Assembly (NCBI RefSeq): GCF_031010195.1
Contig: NZ_JAUAMC010000010.1
Location: 62,001 to 126,000, forward strand
Reading direction: 5' to 3'
Origin: Halomonas sp. SpR8
Lineage (GTDB): Bacteria > Pseudomonadota > Gammaproteobacteria > Pseudomonadales > Halomonadaceae
DNA: 64,000 bases
Numbering within the stretch: position 1 is the first letter of the stretch; every line of letters begins with the position of its first letter. The position numbers and the translations under genes are program-made. The notes below the pieces were generated by a model. That model was not told where the DNA came from. It saw nothing but the letters and a program-made list of their open reading frames with translations, and ran no database searches. Below are positions 42,583-52,743 of the stretch, in pieces.

Positions 42583-43785
42583 ATGCAGGATTCGTCGTCT
42601 CAAGGGCTGGCGCGTAACCCGCGGCTGGCCGAATTTGTGTTGGCGCTGGGTGGCTTTGGAATCGGCACCAGCGAGTTCGTCATTATGGGCTTGATGAACC
42701 GCGTGGCGGGTGATTTAGCCGTAACCGTGCCCCAGGTGGGCTATGCGATTAGCAGCTACGCCCTGGGCGTGGTAGTGGGTGCGCCGCTGATTTCGGCACT
42801 GGCTGCGCGGGTGCCCAGGCGGACGCTATTGATCGTACTGATGCTGGTGTTTGCGGTGGGCAATATTGCCAGCGCCATGGCGCCGGGATTCTGGTCATTT
42901 GTTGGCCTGCGTTTTCTGGCTGGTCTGCCCCACGGTGCCTATTTTGGCATCGCCGCGCTGGTGGCCGCGGGGGCAGTGCCGGTAGATCAACGGGCGCGGG
43001 CTATCTCCCGGGTGATGATGGGCTTAACCGTGGCGATTCTGATTGGGGCACCGTTAGGTACCTGGACGGGTAACCTGTTTGGTTGGCAGATCGCCTTTGC
43101 GGGCGTGGGGGGCATTGCGCTGCTCACCGCGCTGTTAATCCGCTTGCATGTGCCGGTTCAGCCTATTGATAACTTGGCAAGCCCCGTTAGAGAGCTGTCA
43201 GCGCTGCTTAAACAGCGGGTGCTGGTCACCCTGGCGCTCGCCTGCATTGGCTGCGGCGGCATGTTCGCTATTTTTAGCTACGTGATGCCGACATTGACCC
43301 AGCAGGCGGGTATGAGCGAAGCGTTGGGGCCTTTGGTACTAGTGATCTTCGGGCTGGGCTCGATTGCCGGTAATTTAATCGGTGGGCGCATGGCGGATAG
43401 AAACCTGATGCGCGCCATACCGACCATTTTGCTCTGGTGTGGGGTGGTTCAGGGGCTGTTTTACTTTGCCGCCAATAACGTTTGGACGGGGCTGCTATGC
43501 GTTGGCCTAGTAGGCACCAGTATGGCGCTGGCGCCGTCGCTGCAAACCCGCTTAATGGATGTGGCTGAAGACGCTCAAACCATGGCTGCCTCGCTCAACC
43601 ACGCGGCTTTTAACGGTGCTAATGCATTAGGCGCATGGTTGGCGGGAATGGCAATCAGTGCAGGCTTTAGCTGGTCAAGCACCGGCTTAGTAGGCGCTAG
43701 CTTGGCGCTCTGCGGGCTGGTGATTTTCGCCGCTGGGCGCTGGCTGGAAAAGCGTACTTATGGCACCGTAACCCAGCGTGCCTAG
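42583..43785 (+). CDS. MFS transporter, DHA1 family (sugar/drug efflux type)
   Basis: A 400-residue inner-membrane protein with about 12 hydrophobic helices. FVLALGGFGIGTSEFVIMGL in helix 1 and LAARVPRRTLLI in the loop between helices 2 and 3 are typical of AraJ/YdhP-like DHA1 exporters. The substrate is not readable. The ATG at 42583 has a perfect AAGGAG 7 nt upstream; an in-frame start at 42505 would add 26 residues absent from the family. It stands alone between hipB and a small lipoprotein gene. A dyad ACTGTTC/GAACAGT at 43795-43817 follows. Confidence 0.9.
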   Translation: MQDSSSQGLARNPRLAEFVLALGGFGIGTSEFVIMGLMNRVAGDLAVTVPQVGYAISSYALGVVVGAPLISALAARVPRRTLLIVLMLVFAVGNIASAMAPGFWSFVGLRFLAGLPHGAYFGIAALVAAGAVPVDQRARAISRVMMGLTVAILIGAPLGTWTGNLFGWQIAFAGVGGIALLTALLIRLHVPVQPIDNLASPVRELSALLKQRVLVTLALACIGCGGMFAIFSYVMPTLTQQAGMSEALGPLVLVIFGLGSIAGNLIGGRMADRNLMRAIPTILLWCGVVQGLFYFAANNVWTGLLCVGLVGTSMALAPSLQTRLMDVAEDAQTMAASLNHAAFNGANALGAWLAGMAISAGFSWSSTGLVGASLALCGLVIFAAGRWLEKRTYGTVTQRA

Positions 43786-43887
43786 TGTTGCCTGACTGTT
43801 CATCGTTATCGAACAGTGATAATTAATATGGCTAAAACGTTGAATCCTTTCTAATGTGTAAGAGCAGTAACCCATAAGGAGATGACC

Positions 43888-44139
43888 ATGCATATTCAGG
43901 TATTGAATTCGACGCGTATAGTGACCCTTGGCGCGGTAATGGCGTTAACCATTGGCTTGGCAGGCTGCGGAACCTCCACCGGAGAGCGTGCCACTAGCGG
44001 CGCCGGTATCGGTGCTGCCGTTGGCGCGGGAGCTGCAGCCGTAACGGGTGGTAGCGTCGTCCAAGGCGCTGTTATCGGCGGTGGCGTTGGTGCTGCTACC
44101 GGTGCCGCCACGGACGAAGATGACATCAACCTCGAGTAA
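43888..44139 (+). CDS. Small glycine-zipper lipoprotein
   Basis: An 83-residue lipoprotein. The signal peptide ends in lipobox GLAGCG, followed by a Gly/Ala-rich zipper (AGIGAAVGAGAAAV, VIGGGVGAATGAATD) of the kind that inserts in or lines the outer membrane (YMGG/OsmB-like). The ATG at 43888 is preceded by AAGGAG at 6-nt spacing; the ATG at 43882 directly abuts that site and is unlikely. The acidic end (DEDDINLE) is unusual for the group. Function unknown, perhaps envelope stress. Confidence 0.8.
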   Translation: MHIQVLNSTRIVTLGAVMALTIGLAGCGTSTGERATSGAGIGAAVGAGAAAVTGGSVVQGAVIGGGVGAATGAATDEDDINLE

Positions 44140-44154
44140 GTAGTCGTTGATCCA

Positions 44155-44850
44155 TTAGCGACACAGCCGAAACCCGCGCATGCCCATATGAAAATGATCG
44201 GCATGCGCGGCGTTGTAGTCTGGCCCTAGTACATTGCCAAAGGTGTCACAGGCACCATCACGGGCAGCGCGTAAAAACTCTCCTACCTCGTCTTCATCAT
44301 CCCAATTGTTGATCAGCGTAATGCGCTGGCCGCTCTCGAACTGAAAGCCCACTACATCCAGTGCCTCAGCGGTGGCATGTTCGCTGCGCCTGCCGGTTTC
44401 GCGGCCATACACGTTACGGCAGGCAAAGCTGCCCACATGATTAACCTGGCTCACTCGGCTACCCATGAACTCCTCGGCGGCGGGTTGTAACGCATGCCGC
44501 TCATACATCACCCATGCCAGCGCCATGGGGCAAGAAGCCACGAAACTCTGGTTAAACGTGACACCGCTTGATTGCATGCGCACGATATTGGTTAACGGAC
44601 AGCTTGCCGTGGGGGAGTAATCGGCCAGCGGCGTGTAGCTCAGTTCTCCCTCAGGCACCGTATCTAACGCGGCTAAACAGCCATCGCGATCATCTGCTAA
44701 ACGGCTTAATTTAAGCTGGGTAACCGGGGTGAGGGGATCGTCGATGTACAGCGGTGCCCAGGGCGCCCAGTGGCGTGGAATTTCGATAATGCCTTTTTGC
44801 AGGGCTACGCCCAGTACAATCAGACCTAGAATAAACAGCGTACTGCGCAT
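44155..44850 (-). CDS. Extensin-like C-terminal domain protein
   Basis: A 231-residue protein with one N-terminal membrane anchor (TLFILGLIVLGVAL) and an extensin_C-type domain. Markers are CPLTNIVRMQSSGVTF, SHATAEALDVVGF-type text (here SEHATAEALDVVGFQF) and the end VLGPDYNAAHADHFHMGMRG, whose His and Asp residues resemble those of zinc D,D-peptidases. Four or more Cys suggest disulfides in the periplasm. Possible role: peptidoglycan processing (inference). The ATG at 44850 has AGGGAGGT upstream; 44877 is an unlikely earlier start. It converges on the lipoprotein gene and diverges from gmk. Confidence 0.8.
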   Translation of the reverse strand: MRSTLFILGLIVLGVALQKGIIEIPRHWAPWAPLYIDDPLTPVTQLKLSRLADDRDGCLAALDTVPEGELSYTPLADYSPTASCPLTNIVRMQSSGVTFNQSFVASCPMALAWVMYERHALQPAAEEFMGSRVSQVNHVGSFACRNVYGRETGRRSEHATAEALDVVGFQFESGQRITLINNWDDEDEVGEFLRAARDGACDTFGNVLGPDYNAAHADHFHMGMRGFRLCR

Positions 44851-44973
44851 ACCGACCTCCCTGTATGTCACCACCAACGCTACAGTCGCAGCGATGGGTG
44901 TGCGATACTGCGCAGCCTTGCTACTCTGCTGCAGTCGCTCTAGCTATTGGGCACTTATTTTATTGGTACTCAA

Positions 44974-45647
<674 letters not shown>

Positions 45648-45697
45648 TCTATCCGGTTCTACTGCTCTTTAACTGCAGTTTTAAATGTTTTTCCGCT

Positions 45698-45736
45698 GGG
45701 TCGACGCCGTTTTTAACGTTTAAACGGCGTCGACCC
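45698..45736. promoter_or_regulatory. Perfect 15-bp hairpin in the gmk-rpoZ gap
   Basis: GGGTCGACGCCGTTT (45698-45712) pairs perfectly with AAACGGCGTCGACCC (45722-45736) around a 9-nt loop. It ends 26 bp before the rpoZ start. No T-run follows on the plus strand, so simple termination is doubtful. It may be an mRNA processing or stability element, or an attenuating structure in the rpoZ-spoT transcript. Confidence 0.7.
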
Positions 45737-45762
45737 GGTTCCGTCATAACAGGAAGGCTCCC

Positions 45763-46020
45763 ATGGCTCGCGTAACCGTTGAAGATTGTCTTGAAAATGT
45801 TGAAAACCGTTTCAAGCTGGTAATGATTTCCACCCAGCGTGCTCGCCAGCTGGCGCGCGGCTCCCGCGATGCGCTGCTACCCTGGGAAAACGACAAGCCC
45901 ACGGTTATGGCGCTGCGTGAAATTGCCGCAGGTTTGGTGGATCACACGGTACTGGATGAACCTGTTGAAGCCGCTGTTCGTCCGCGCCCGGCGATGGCGC
46001 CTACTCATATCGACGACTAG
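45763..46020 (+). CDS. rpoZ: RNA polymerase omega subunit
   Basis: An 85-residue omega subunit that helps RNA polymerase assembly and forms part of ppGpp site 1. The conserved core is [17 protein letters not shown], followed by [21 protein letters not shown] precedes the ATG at 45763. It lies 32 bp before spoT, the usual gammaproteobacterial order, so the ppGpp synthetase/hydrolase and the ppGpp-binding subunit are cotranscribed. Normal length. Confidence 0.96.
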   Translation: MARVTVEDCLENVENRFKLVMISTQRARQLARGSRDALLPWENDKPTVMALREIAAGLVDHTVLDEPVEAAVRPRPAMAPTHIDD

Positions 46021-46052
46021 CGTTTACAACGAAACCGATAGAGGCGCGGTAG

Positions 46053-48197
46053 ATGTTCACCATTGATGACCTGGCCGATCGACTCGGCGGCTATTTACCC
46101 CCGGATGAGATCCAGCAGGTCAAACGCGCTTTTTATTACGCTGAGCAAGCCCACGATGGCCAGCGGCGGCGCTCTGGCGAGCCTTACGTTACCCATCCGT
46201 TAGCGGTGGCGAACATTCTTGCCAATATGCACATGGACCATCAAAGCCTGATGGCCGCCATGCTGCATGACGTTATCGAAGATACGGGCGTTTCCAAAAA
46301 GGCCCTGGTGGCTCAGTTTGGCAAGCCGGTGGCCGAACTGGTGGATGGGGTCTCCAAACTCACCCAGATCACCTTCGAAGACAAAGCCGTCGCCCAGGCG
46401 GAAAACTTCCAGAAAATGGTGCTGGCGATGTCGCGAGATATTCGCGTCATCATCGTTAAGTTGGCCGACCGGCTGCATAACATGCGTACCCTGGGCGCGC
46501 TACGCCCAGATAAAAAGCGCCGCATTGCCCGCGAAACCTTGGAAATTTATTCCCGCATTGCCGGGCGGCTGGGCATTAATACGATTCGTATCGAGCTTGA
46601 AGACCTCTCCTTCCAAGCCATTCATCCCATGCGTGCGGAGCGTATCAAGCGTGCGGTGGCTAAAGCGCGCGGCCATCGGCGTAGCGCCATGCGCGAACTT
46701 CAGTCATCGTTGCAAAAAAGTCTGGATGAAGATGGGCTTAACGGCACGGTGATTGGTCGGCAAAAGCACCTACTGTCGATTTATAAAAAGATGCGCGACC
46801 AGCGAAAGCCGTTCGCCGAAATCATGGATGTGTTTGGGTTTCGCATTATTACCGAAGATGTGGCCAGCTGTTACCGTATTTTAGGCGTGGTGCATAACCT
46901 CTATAAGCCAGTGCCAGGGCGCTTTAAAGACTACATAGCGATACCTAAAGCCAACGGCTATCAGAGCCTGCATACCACGCTGTTTGGCTCCCGGGGTATG
47001 CCCATCGAAGTGCAGATACGCACTCGTGAAATGGAGGCCATGGCTAATAACGGCATCGCCGCTCACTGGCTTTATAAGGCAGGGCAAACCGCGCATCCGA
47101 TTGCCGAAGGCAGCCACGCTCGTGCGCGTGCATGGGTTAAAGGTCTGCTGGAAATGCAGCGCCACGCTGGCGATTCATTAGAATTTATCGAGCACGTTAA
47201 AAACGATCTGTTTCCCGACGATATCTACGTGTTCACGCCCAAGGGCGACATTATGGAGCTACCCCAGGGCGCGACCGTCATTGACTTCGCCTATACCGTG
47301 CACACGGATATCGGCAATAACTGCATTGCTTGCCGTATTGACCGTCACTTGGCACCGCTCTCGACGCGTTTAGAGAGCGGCCAGACGCTGGAGATTATTA
47401 CCGCCCCAGGCGCACGGCCTAATCTGGCCTGGCTTAATTTTGTGACCACGGCCAAGGCGCGTTCAGCAATTCGCCACGCGCTTAAATATCAGCAGCAAAC
47501 CGAAGCGGTCATGCTTGGCCGGCGACTGCTCAATAAGGCATTGGCGCCGTTCGAGACTAGCCTGGAAGAGCTGGATGAGAGTACCCTCGAGCGCGCCTTC
47601 AAAGAGTTGGACGTATCCTCGGAAGAGTCGCTACTGGAGTCGCTGGGCTTAGGTAACCGCATGACCCACGTAGTGGCACGGCGCTTAGTGGATGCCGCCC
47701 ACGGCGATAACTATCAGTATCCTGCGAGTGTCGAAGGCGGTAAGGCCGTGATGATCAGCGGTAGTGAAGGCATGGTGATTAACTATGCACGCTGCTGCCA
47801 TCCGCTACCAGGAGACCCAGTGGTGGGCCATCTTTCCACTGGCAAAGGCTTGGTGGTTCATCGCGCCGAGTGTAAAAACGTCGTTGAGAAGAATTTTGCC
47901 GATAAAAACGACCCTGATAAGCTTTTTACTCTTGAGTGGTCAGACGCGATTGATGAAGACTTCCCGGTCGTGCTGCGCATCGAGATTGAGAGCCGCCGAG
48001 GGTTAGTCGCTGAGCTCGCCGGGTTGGTCACCGACGCCGATGCTAATATTGAAGGGATCGGCATTGAAGAGCGTGACGCCCGTCTTTCGACGGTAAACCT
48101 AACTTTGTCGGTGAAAGGCCGCGTGCATCTAGCGCGTATTATCAAACGTATCCGTAATCTTCCCAATGTTGGCAAAATAACCCGACTCGCCAATTAA
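46053..48197 (+). CDS. spoT: Bifunctional (p)ppGpp synthetase/hydrolase SpoT
   Basis: A 714-residue stringent-response enzyme. The HD hydrolase domain is intact (LHDVIEDTGV, His72-Asp73). The synthetase domain has GRQKHLLSIYKKM and DVFGFRIITEDV. Next come the TGS domain (DIYVFTPKGDIMELPQGATV), a helical and zinc-finger-like region with conserved Cys (NYARCCHPLPGDP), and a C-terminal ACT domain (LRIEIESRRGLVAELAGLV). The intact HD motif distinguishes it from RelA. It is cotranscribed with rpoZ and followed 98 bp later by ridA. Confidence 0.96.
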   Translation: MFTIDDLADRLGGYLPPDEIQQVKRAFYYAEQAHDGQRRRSGEPYVTHPLAVANILANMHMDHQSLMAAMLHDVIEDTGVSKKALVAQFGKPVAELVDGVSKLTQITFEDKAVAQAENFQKMVLAMSRDIRVIIVKLADRLHNMRTLGALRPDKKRRIARETLEIYSRIAGRLGINTIRIELEDLSFQAIHPMRAERIKRAVAKARGHRRSAMRELQSSLQKSLDEDGLNGTVIGRQKHLLSIYKKMRDQRKPFAEIMDVFGFRIITEDVASCYRILGVVHNLYKPVPGRFKDYIAIPKANGYQSLHTTLFGSRGMPIEVQIRTREMEAMANNGIAAHWLYKAGQTAHPIAEGSHARARAWVKGLLEMQRHAGDSLEFIEHVKNDLFPDDIYVFTPKGDIMELPQGATVIDFAYTVHTDIGNNCIACRIDRHLAPLSTRLESGQTLEIITAPGARPNLAWLNFVTTAKARSAIRHALKYQQQTEAVMLGRRLLNKALAPFETSLEELDESTLERAFKELDVSSEESLLESLGLGNRMTHVVARRLVDAAHGDNYQYPASVEGGKAVMISGSEGMVINYARCCHPLPGDPVVGHLSTGKGLVVHRAECKNVVEKNFADKNDPDKLFTLEWSDAIDEDFPVVLRIEIESRRGLVAELAGLVTDADANIEGIGIEERDARLSTVNLTLSVKGRVHLARIIKRIRNLPNVGKITRLAN

Positions 48198-48295
48198 CAC
48201 CCTATTAAACGTCATGCTGGTAACTCATCGGCATTAAACGCTATTTTCAGCTTTGAATAACGTAAGTATTACCCATTACAGGAGCGAAACATCGT

Positions 48296-48685
48296 ATGAG
48301 CAATAAAGCTGTTATCAATACGAGCAAAGCCCCGGCGGCTATTGGGCCTTACTCCCAGGCCATTAAAGCGGGAAATACGGTTTACTTTTCCGGCCAGATT
48401 CCGCTCGATCCAGTGTCCATGGCGATTGTTTCAGAGGATTTTGAAGCCCAGGCACGCCAAGTCTTCGCCAACTTGCAAGCAGTGTGTGAAGAAGCGGCGG
48501 GCTCGCTAAGCGACATCGTCAAGCTGAATCTGTATCTCGTGGACTTGGATAACTTTGCGATTGTTAACCAAGTCATGGAAGAGTTCTTTACCGCTCCTTT
48601 CCCCGCCCGCGCCGCCGTCGGCGTAAAAGCGCTGCCCAAGGGCAGCCAGGTGGAAGCCGAAGCGGTTATGATTATCGGCGATTAA
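48296..48685 (+). CDS. ridA: Reactive intermediate/imine deaminase RidA
   Basis: A 129-residue trimeric RidA that hydrolyses reactive enamines/imines such as 2-aminoacrylate. Signature residues are AIGPYSQAIKAGNTVYFSGQIP, the substrate-carboxylate Arg in FPARAAVGVKALPKG and the final Glu region QVEAEAVMII. AGGAG lies upstream of the ATG at 48296. Position after spoT is conserved in Pseudomonas. It is convergent with the epimerase gene, 8 bp apart. Confidence 0.95.
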   Translation: MSNKAVINTSKAPAAIGPYSQAIKAGNTVYFSGQIPLDPVSMAIVSEDFEAQARQVFANLQAVCEEAAGSLSDIVKLNLYLVDLDNFAIVNQVMEEFFTAPFPARAAVGVKALPKGSQVEAEAVMIIGD

Positions 48686-48693
48686 TCAGCTGA

Positions 48694-49575
48694 TTAGACG
48701 TTGTTAACCGCTAAGAAGCCGCCCTCTTTCAGCACCTGCGCATAGCCTTCACGGTAGCTGGGGAAACGGAATTGATAGCCAGTGCTCAATAGGCGCTGGT
48801 TATCGCAGCGCTTGCTGGTGCGACGGCGTAAAGGCGACTGCATGGTCTCGGTAGCCTCTACTTTCAACTGCTTGGCCAGCCACATCATGACGTTGTGCAT
48901 GGTCACCGGCTCACAGTCGCTGCCCAGATAAATATCCGCCAGCGTCTCGCCGCTCTCCTGATAGCGAATCAGGTGGGCAATAATGCCTGTACAGTCGTCG
49001 CGATGAATGCGGTTGGAGTAAACCACCGGAGTGATCGCCGCCACACGGCCTTCAGCCACCTGATGAATCAGCCGGTCACGCCCTGGGCCGTAAATGCCTG
49101 AGAAGCGAATGACCGTGCCCGGCAGGACATGATTGATCAACGCCTGTTCAGCTTCGCACATCAGCGTGCCAGAGAAGCTAGTTGAATCAGGCGGGGTATC
49201 CTCGTTAACGACTTCGCCTTCCTGCTGTCCATGCACGCTGGTCGAAGAGACAAAAAATACCCGACGCGGCGGCGTTTTGTGCTGCTCCATCACGCTCAGC
49301 ACTCGCTTTAGACCCTCCGGGTAAGCACTTTGATAGGCGCTCTCTTCAAACCGGTCAGCGCTGACGGTGTAGACCACATAGTCAGCCTGAGGAAGGCTTG
49401 CGGCATCGGCGTCTTCAATATCGTTTAAATCCAGCTTGAGCGGTTCAATACCGGTGTCTTTCAAAGCCTCGACATTGCGGCGCAGGCCGATCACCTTATG
49501 CCCCTCGTCCAGCAATTCGCGCCCAAGGTTGATCCCAATATCGCCACAGCCGATAATCAGTACGGTTAGCTTCAC
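48694..49575 (-). CDS. NAD(P)-dependent epimerase, YeeZ-like
   Basis: A 293-residue extended short-chain dehydrogenase fold. The Rossmann motif is LIIGCGDIGINLGREL. It has SSTSVHGQQEGEVVNEDTPP and RFSGIYGPGRDRLI; the normal catalytic YxxxK is not obvious, as in YeeZ/YbjS-type proteins. Its substrate is unknown. I place the start at the GTG at 49575, preceded by AAGAGGAG; an in-frame ATG at 49614 lacks a site. It is divergent from oxyR with 166 bp between, so OxyR may bind there. Confidence 0.85.
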   Translation of the reverse strand: MKLTVLIIGCGDIGINLGRELLDEGHKVIGLRRNVEALKDTGIEPLKLDLNDIEDADAASLPQADYVVYTVSADRFEESAYQSAYPEGLKRVLSVMEQHKTPPRRVFFVSSTSVHGQQEGEVVNEDTPPDSTSFSGTLMCEAEQALINHVLPGTVIRFSGIYGPGRDRLIHQVAEGRVAAITPVVYSNRIHRDDCTGIIAHLIRYQESGETLADIYLGSDCEPVTMHNVMMWLAKQLKVEATETMQSPLRRRTSKRCDNQRLLSTGYQFRFPSYREGYAQVLKEGGFLAVNNV

Positions 49576-49741
49576 CGTGCACTCCTCTTGATTAATATTC
49601 CCTATTAGATGCAAAGTCTCTACTAAATATGAGATTGTCGAATGAGAAGACCGACAGCAGAGCTTGCTTGTCCTTTTCCATCCCGCTGACTGTCACTTTG
49701 TTAGTCACAAGCTGCTACGAGAGGATGCCACTGGCACCGCT

Positions 49742-50671
49742 ATGACTTTAACAGAACTTCGCTACATCGTAACCCTTGCCCAGGAGCGCCACTTTGGCCG
49801 CGCGGCAGAGCGCTGCCACGTTTCGCAGCCCACGCTATCGGTGGCGGTGAAAAAGCTGGAAGAAGAGCTCGAAACGCCGCTCTTTGAGCGATCCAAATCC
49901 ACCGTACAGGTTACCCCGCTGGGTGAAAAGATCGTCGCCCAGGCCCAGCGTGTGCTGGAGCAGAGCAGCTTGATTTTTGAGCTGGCCAGCACCGGTAAAG
50001 ATCAGTTGGCCAACCCGCTGCGCATTGGCGCGATTTACACCATCGGGCCGTATCTGTTTCCCCATCTAGTGCCTGCCCTGGCTAACGCGGCGCCGCAAAT
50101 GCCGCTATATATCGAAGAGGGTATGACCGGTACGCTGCGCGCTAAGCTAAGAAGTGGCGAGCTGGATGTGATCATCGTAGCGCTGCCGTTTACCGAAACC
50201 GATGTGGTCACCAAGGCAATCTATGATGAAGCCTTTGAAGTGCTCATGCCGGCCAATCACCCATGGGGCGAGCGGGAAGCGATCAATAAAGAGGACTTGC
50301 TGGAAGAGCGACTGCTGCTGCTCGGCGAAGGCCACTGTTTTCGCGATCAAATTCTGGAAGCCTGCCCGGCGATTACCCAAAAGCTCAACAGCCCCAATAA
50401 CACGCTGATTGCCGAAGGCGGCTCGCTGGAAACCATTCGCCATATGGTCGCTTCCCGGCTGGGCATTACGGTGTTGCCGCAGTCCGCGCTGGGCACCGAC
50501 CAGTATGAAAACGCCATGCTGGTCAGCCGCCCCTTCATGGATCCGGCGCCATCGCGCACCGTGGCGATTGCTTGGCGAGCGAGCTTTCCCCGACCTAAAG
50601 CCATTGAGGCGCTGATTCAGGCGATTAGCCACTGCCGCCAACCTGCCAAAGCCGTGAAAAGCGCCCCATGA
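49742..50671 (+). CDS. oxyR: Hydrogen peroxide sensor OxyR (LysR family)
   Basis: A 309-residue regulator. The N-terminal winged helix (ELRYIVTLAQERHFGRAAER, VSQPTLSVAVKKLEEEL) is followed by the effector domain carrying Cys199 and Cys208 (GHCFRDQILEAC), the same numbering and spacing as the redox disulfide of E. coli OxyR. This makes the assignment firm. The ATG at 49742 is used because that numbering results; an in-frame ATG at 49664 would add 26 residues. The stop overlaps the recG start (ATGA), so the peroxide regulator and a DNA-repair helicase are coupled, as in Pseudomonas. Confidence 0.95.
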   Translation: MTLTELRYIVTLAQERHFGRAAERCHVSQPTLSVAVKKLEEELETPLFERSKSTVQVTPLGEKIVAQAQRVLEQSSLIFELASTGKDQLANPLRIGAIYTIGPYLFPHLVPALANAAPQMPLYIEEGMTGTLRAKLRSGELDVIIVALPFTETDVVTKAIYDEAFEVLMPANHPWGEREAINKEDLLEERLLLLGEGHCFRDQILEACPAITQKLNSPNNTLIAEGGSLETIRHMVASRLGITVLPQSALGTDQYENAMLVSRPFMDPAPSRTVAIAWRASFPRPKAIEALIQAISHCRQPAKAVKSAP

Positions 50672-52743
50672 GTGAACTCTCCGCGCCAATCACTACGCTG
50701 AAGGGCGTCGGCGAGGCACTGTCGCTAAAGCTTGGCCGCTTGGGGATTGAGCGTGTTAGTGACCTGCTGTTCCACTTACCGCTGCGTTATCAGGATCGCA
50801 CGCGGCTGACGCCGATAGGCCTGCTGCGCGCCGGCCAAGAGGCGGTAATAGAGGGCGAAGTGACCGCCTGTGACGTGGTCAAAGGGCGTCGCCGCAGCCT
50901 GTTGGTGCGCCTACGCGATGCCAGCGGTATTTTGAGTCTGCGCTTTTTTCACTTCTCACCCGCCCAGCAGCAACAGCTGCGCCCTGGCGCCACGGTGCGC
51001 GCCTTTGGCGAAGCGCGTGCCGGGGCAACCGGGTTAGAGATTTATCACCCCGAGTATCGTCTAAGCGGCAGTGAAACCCCGGTGGAAGAGTACTTCACGC
51101 CGATCTACCCCACCACCGAAGGTTTGAACCAACCGCGACTGCGCGCCCTGGCCCAGCAAGCGTTGGGACTACTGGACAACGCCCCTGAAGCGCTGCCCGA
51201 TGTGATTCCCGATGCGCTACTCCAGCGTTTTGCGCTACCGGGGCTACACGCCAGCTTGCATTTGCTGCACCAGCCACCGCCTGATGTGAATATAGAGCAG
51301 TTGTCCTTAGGCCAGCACCCGGCTACACGCCGGTTGGCGCTGGAAGAGCTGCTCGCGCACCAACTAAGCCTGCGCGAGGTGCGTCTGCGCATTCAGGCGG
51401 ATGGCGCGCCAACACTACCTTCTGGACGCAGCCTCCAGGCGCGCTTTTTAGCCCAGTTGCCGTTTGCGCTAACCAGCGCCCAGCGCCGCGTGCTTGAAGA
51501 GATCAGCCACGATTTAAGCCGCCCGGCGCCGATGCTGAGACTGATTCAAGGCGATGTCGGCTCGGGCAAAACAGTGGTCGCCGCCATGGCCGCGTTGAGC
51601 GCCCTGGCGGGTAATTGCCAAGCGGCGATCATGGCGCCCACGGAGATCCTCGCCGAGCAGCACTACCGCTCGTTTAAAGCTTGGTTTGAGCCGCTCGGCA
51701 TCGAAGTGGCGTGGCTGGCGGGCAAGCTCAAAGGCAAGGGGCGCCTGGATGCCAAGGCGGCGATTGCCGACGGTCGCGCGCGCATGGTGGTGGGTACCCA
51801 TGCGCTGTTCCAGGACGACGTACACTTCCAGTGCTTAGGACTGGCGATTATCGATGAGCAGCACCGTTTTGGCGTGCATCAGCGCCTAGCGCTGCGCGAG
51901 AAGGGTGAAGCCGGTGGGTTGACCCCGCACCAACTGATCATGACCGCCACGCCAATTCCGCGCACCCTGGCCATGAGCGCCTACGCTGATCTGGATGTCT
52001 CGGTAATCGATGAGCTGCCCCCCGGTCGCACACCGGTGAAAACCGTGGTGGTGCCCGACGAGCGCCGCCCGGAAGTGGTCGAGCGCATTCGACTGGCTTG
52101 TAGCGAAGGTCGCCAGGCCTACTGGGTGTGTACGCTGATCGATGAATCCGAGGTATTGCAGTGCCAGGCCGCCGAAGTCACCCGCGATGAGCTAACCGAA
52201 GCGCTGCCCGAGCTAACGGTGGGGTTAGTTCATGGGCGCATGAAATCGAGTGAAAAAGCCGACGTCATGACCGCGTTCAAAGCGGGCGAGCTGGATCTAC
52301 TGGTCGCCACCACGGTGATTGAGGTGGGGGTCGATGTCCCCAACGCCAGCCTGATGATTATCGAAAACCCCGAGCGCCTGGGGCTTTCCCAGCTTCACCA
52401 GCTTCGCGGCCGAGTAGGGCGTGGCAGCACGGAAAGCTTCTGCGTGCTGCTCTACCATCCGCCGCTGTCGAAAAGCTCTCGCCAGCGCTTGGCGGTGATG
52501 CGCGAGACCACTGATGGCTTTCGCATCGCCGAGAAAGACTTGGAAATCCGCGGCCCCGGTGAAGTGCTCGGCACCCGTCAAACCGGCCTGGCGCAGATGA
52601 AAATCGCCGATTTGGAGCGCGATGCCGACTTGTTAGAGCGAGTAACGGCCATGGCCCAAACGCTGCAAGGCAACTCCGACATCACCGCCGTCCTGGTGCG
52701 CCGCTGGCTGGGAGAGGCTGCGGGGCGGTATGGGCAGGTTTAA
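50668..52743 (+). CDS. recG: ATP-dependent DNA helicase RecG
   Basis: A 691-residue SF2 helicase that regresses stalled forks and branch-migrates Holliday junctions. The N-terminal wedge domain begins ITTLKGVGEALSLKLGRLG. The OB fold has VIEGEVTACDVVKGRRRSL. Helicase motifs are LIQGDVGSGKTVVAAMA, APTEILAEQHYRSF, IIDEQHRFGVHQR (DEQH), MTATPIPRTLAM and VATTVIEVGVDVPNAS, then QLHQLRGRVGRG. The last base of its stop and that of the convergent yccS-like gene overlap. Length matches the family (693 in E. coli). Confidence 0.97.
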   Translation: MSELSAPITTLKGVGEALSLKLGRLGIERVSDLLFHLPLRYQDRTRLTPIGLLRAGQEAVIEGEVTACDVVKGRRRSLLVRLRDASGILSLRFFHFSPAQQQQLRPGATVRAFGEARAGATGLEIYHPEYRLSGSETPVEEYFTPIYPTTEGLNQPRLRALAQQALGLLDNAPEALPDVIPDALLQRFALPGLHASLHLLHQPPPDVNIEQLSLGQHPATRRLALEELLAHQLSLREVRLRIQADGAPTLPSGRSLQARFLAQLPFALTSAQRRVLEEISHDLSRPAPMLRLIQGDVGSGKTVVAAMAALSALAGNCQAAIMAPTEILAEQHYRSFKAWFEPLGIEVAWLAGKLKGKGRLDAKAAIADGRARMVVGTHALFQDDVHFQCLGLAIIDEQHRFGVHQRLALREKGEAGGLTPHQLIMTATPIPRTLAMSAYADLDVSVIDELPPGRTPVKTVVVPDERRPEVVERIRLACSEGRQAYWVCTLIDESEVLQCQAAEVTRDELTEALPELTVGLVHGRMKSSEKADVMTAFKAGELDLLVATTVIEVGVDVPNASLMIIENPERLGLSQLHQLRGRVGRGSTESFCVLLYHPPLSKSSRQRLAVMRETTDGFRIAEKDLEIRGPGEVLGTRQTGLAQMKIADLERDADLLERVTAMAQTLQGNSDITAVLVRRWLGEAAGRYGQV

